NCBI RefSeq assembly: GCF_001638985.1
Contig: NW_017265176.1
Span: 1-20,291, forward strand
Reading direction: 5' to 3'
DNA: 20,291 nucleotides
Source of the DNA: Phycomyces blakesleeanus NRRL 1555(-)
Lineage: Eukaryota; Mucoromycota; Mucoromycetes; Mucorales; Phycomycetaceae
The translations under genes were made by a program, and so were the position numbers. Below, one piece after another: positions 17,607 through 20,291 of this stretch (positions within the stretch are counted from its first letter, which is position 1; every line of letters starts with the position of its first letter). The notes beneath the pieces were generated by a model. The model did no database searches. It was given only the letters and a program-made list of their open reading frames with translations, and was not told the DNA's origin.

Positions 17607-20291
17607 TTATGCGACGTGTGGTGTCCTCATTGCCAAATTACGGGCCACTGCACTCGACGCTTTTTCCGCAACCACGCCAGCCAAGAAGGGAGATTCGTCG
17701 AAGATGAAGTTCCAATGAGCACGCCAAATTGCGTGTGCCGTGACGGCGACAAGTACCACAAGCAGGGCAGACGTATCGGAGCGCTTCGGCAATTTACCCA
17801 GAAAAAGGATGTCGTTAGCCGCCTGCAGATTCCATTCTGGTGCATGGCGAGCCAACATGATATTGCAAACACGGGATTTTGGCGGACAGGAAAAGAAAAA
17901 GTGTATGGGGTCCTCTACGGGGGCAGAACACAGCTGACAAACAGTGGACGACACCGTAGTGGGGATGATATAGTGGAGGCGGGCATGGGTCGGAACGCAG
18001 TTTCACAATGCTTTCCACCAAACGTTCCGACAGTGGTGTGGGATGGTTTGACGCCAGAAACTCTTCCAGCAGGCAGGGGTCAAATTGGTGGTCTTCACCG
18101 GAGGAGCCATATGCCTTCGAAAAGCGCCCGTAGTAACTTGGGCTAGACTTTTGTTATCGATATGGACCATATGTAGAAACGAGGTTAGATCATGTGAGGC
18201 GGGGGAGGAGGGCAGAGATATCATGCAGTCCTGGAACCATGGATGTAGCTGCAGGTGTCTAGAATCGATAGCCTGGAAAAAGTGCTGTATCCGGTTTCGA
18301 GCCTTAAGGAGGTCATGATATGGACGTCTGAGAATCACATTGTCCTGGGATAGTTTGAAAGCATCCAAAACCTTGACACCTTTCAGCACTGGGGCCTCAT
18401 CGGTGGTATCGGTGGTATGGAATATAGCACCAAGGGGAAAGTGGAGCACCAAACTAGAGGGGAAGGACATTCCGTGCGGCATGACCGCAGGCCAAATCTG
18501 TGAGCAGGCGCGATGAAGAGGGATCAATGACGATGGGCAGGAGGCAGCGGGGCCAGGGAACAGGACACCAAGGCTAGCCGAGACGGACTGGAAATTTAGA
18601 GATATCATGAACTCAAGGTACGGTTTCAGAAAGGAAGTACCGGATTCCTGGTTGAGTATGGGGAGGATCCATCTGACCTGTAGAGCACGTTGTTGACGGT
18701 CCGGGTCGAGGAGGCCAATACCACCTACAGATCAAGGCTGACAGAGTTTTTCCCAGCTGGGGGATCCAAAGCCCAGAGCAAAATAGGACCGAATGGCAGA
18801 GCGGACAGAGACAAAGAAGGACATAGGAGCATGTGTGACATATAGGCAATGCCAGATAGAGCTGAGCAAAAGGGAGTTGGCCACTATGCCTTTGCCACGA
18901 ATAGAGAGTCGACGTTGAGCCATCATTTGACATTGATGCTCTAGTTTCCTTAACAGACTCATCCGGAATGCCTCTAACTGAGCAGGGTGCGAGGACAGAA
19001 GGAACCCAAGGTATCGGACGGCCTCTGCCTGGTTACGATCGTGTCTGCAGCAAATATCCGCAGCATCGAGGACGGGACCCCAGTCAGGCACAAAGTGTCC
19101 GGACAACGCGACAGCTACTGTCTTCCCTAGGTTGACTTTGGCGTTGGAGGCCAGACCAAAGGTAGTCAGGAGGTCCAGGAGAGTGTCTAACTCAGAGGGA
19201 TGAGAGAGAAAGACGAGAAGGTCATCAGCATATGCCAAAAGTTTTAGTGGGGGTGGTAATTGAGGTGGAGCATGATCAAGCAAGATAGACGGTATTGCAA
19301 ATCGAAACCCATGTATGCCATCCGAAGCTAGTAAAGAACGCAGAAGTGGTTCGAAAGCCAGGTTGAAAATTAGTGGTGAGAGAGGGTCGCCTTGACGCAA
19401 TCATCAGCCCTGTGAGAATGGAGAAGATATGTTGCCATTGATGTTGACATGTATGCGTGTAGAGAAAAACAACTCAGACACCGTATCGACAAACACCATC
19501 GGAACACCCATGTGAGACAGCACAAGGCGAAGATAGGCAGGGTGCACTCTATCATAGGCCTTTTCTTGGTCCAGTAGCAAAGCTATGCCAGGATCGCCGG
19601 AAAGTTGTGCCTGTTGCATGGCAAGTCGAGTGAGCAGTCCATTGTCCGTAATAAACCGCTCGGCCATGAACCCGGTTTGGTGGGGGTTGACAAGTGGTCC
19701 AGTGCATGTCCTGAGGCGCGCTGTGAGCATTTTGGTAAGGATTTTGGCATCACAGTTTATCAGGGAGATTGGCCTCCAGTTCTTTAGTAGGGTGAGGTCA
19801 CCAATCTTCGGTAGGAGTATCAGTACCGTCTCGAGCCAAGAAGAGGGGAAAACACCACGCAATGCATCACCGTAGACTTCGACTGCTAACTCTTGGACAA
19901 AATGGTCTTTTAGAAAACGTTTCCATAGAAGGTATGGCAGTCCATCCAGACCCGGACTCGAGTGGTTCGGTGTATGCGACAAAACGCTCAAAATTTCACC
20001 CAGGGACACATCAGAAACAAGATAGGAAGAGTCAGACGGGGTAAGTGTGGCACTCGGAGGGACATGAGCCAAGAGTGAGTGGGCAGCCGTAAATTCAATG
20101 GGGTCTGCCGAGTACAAGGACTGGTAAAAGCTACTAGCATGCCCCAAAAGGTCTTCTGTTTCGGTGAAAAGCTGTCCTGTACTAGGGTCCGTAAGTGAGG
20201 CAATGGCCTTGTTCGATGTTCTCTGCTTGATAACTCGGAAGAAGTACTTGTTAGAAGATTCCCCTTCTTCGCACCACTTGATCCCCGCACG
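17607..20291 (-). pseudogene. LINE-2 ORF2: reverse transcriptase and CCHC finger, four in-frame TGA
   Basis: A single frame of 895 codons runs from the window edge to TAA 17607-17609, interrupted only by TGA at 19404, 19401, 18732 and 18003 (low coordinates). The visible N-terminal part is KWCEEGESSNKYFFRVI, the usual block before the RT. The RT contains SPGLDGLPYLLWKRF (about 19960-19915), NWRPISLINCDAKILTKML, QTGFMAERFITDNGLLTRLA, motif A LLLDQEKAYDRVHP (about 19580-19540), LRQGDPLSP (about 19400-19374) and an intact motif C LAYADDLLVFL (about 19240-19208). The thumb includes LSIRGKGIVANSLL (about 18910-18870). The C-terminal finger CQLCSAPVEDPIHFFFSC (17931-17878) keeps all four ligands (CX2CX8HX4C). 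Catalytic residues are therefore intact and only the TGA codons block translation. The endonuclease lies outside the window. Confidence 0.82.

Larger units (their letters stand above)
17394..20291 (-). mobile_element. LINE-2, youngest-looking copy, 5' end outside window
   Basis: Minus-strand non-LTR retrotransposon with the same ORF2 architecture as LINE-A and LINE-B. It has a poly-A end (T9 at 17394-17402 on plus), AATAAA at 17409-17414, a 3' hairpin at 17422-17442 and a 3' UTR of about 210 nt. Its ORF2 has no frameshift in the 2.7 kb visible, unlike the other two copies, which implies a more recent insertion. ORF1 and the endonuclease lie beyond the window edge. Confidence 0.85.

Noticed and set aside
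17532..18146. 204-codon plus-strand open frame
   Set aside because: It is the antisense of the LINE-2 ORF2 C-terminus, whose CCHC finger and RT continuity are on the minus strand.
19988..20290. 100-codon minus-strand open frame at the window edge
   Set aside because: It is in a different frame from the LINE-2 ORF2. The true frame (KWCEEGESSNKYFFRVI...) runs through the same bases to the window end.

Overview
The window looks like transposon-rich DNA from a eukaryote, most likely an early-diverging (Mucoromycota-type) fungus. This is inferred from AT-rich spacers, one convincing split gene with a 72-bp GT-AG intron, an intron-like 74-bp gap inside a PIF/Harbinger-like transposase remnant, and three copies of an APE-type non-LTR retrotransposon (LINE) with CCHC zinc fingers. 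Nothing bacterial, no rRNA or tRNA and no CRISPR array was seen.

Layout. 1-2300 (+): decayed coding remnants. These are a PIF/Harbinger-like DDE transposase (1-~695), an unrecognised protein readable in one frame through five stops (909-1685), and a second unrecognised coding fragment (2090-2303). 2300-4950: AT-rich spacer with a short inverted repeat, one copy (A) of a dispersed LTR-like repeat, microsatellites and a palindromic MITE-like patch. 4991-5495: a 24-bp minisatellite with a 72-bp higher-order period, followed by a 16/17-bp array to about 5700. 5814-6986 (-): the only gene that looks intact, two exons encoding a 366-residue low-complexity acidic protein with Asn, Ser, Glu/Asp and Ala/Glu/Val tracts. 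A 25-bp direct repeat lies in its upstream region.

7650-17283: a nested transposon complex. LINE-A (minus strand) runs from an ORF1 start near 17249 to a poly-A end at 7650. It is split by LINE-B (plus strand, 12275-16820), which ends in poly-A and is bracketed by a degenerate target-site duplication (12263-12274 and 16821-16832). LINE-A is also interrupted near its 3' end by dispersed repeat copy B (7752-8050). Copy C (17284-17393) lies against its 5' end.

17394-20291 (-): LINE-2, the youngest-looking copy, runs off the window. Its ORF2 stays in one frame for 895 codons and is broken only by four TGA codons. Its poly-A end sits exactly where repeat C is cut off, so LINE-2 probably inserted into that repeat. 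A likely order of events is: LINE-A arrived, LINE-B inserted into LINE-A, and LINE-2 inserted into repeat C, with the dispersed repeat (probably an LTR family) also spreading. I see no previously undescribed multi-gene system. The most unusual items are the nested insertion, the opal-only decay of LINE-2, the minisatellite and the low-complexity gene.
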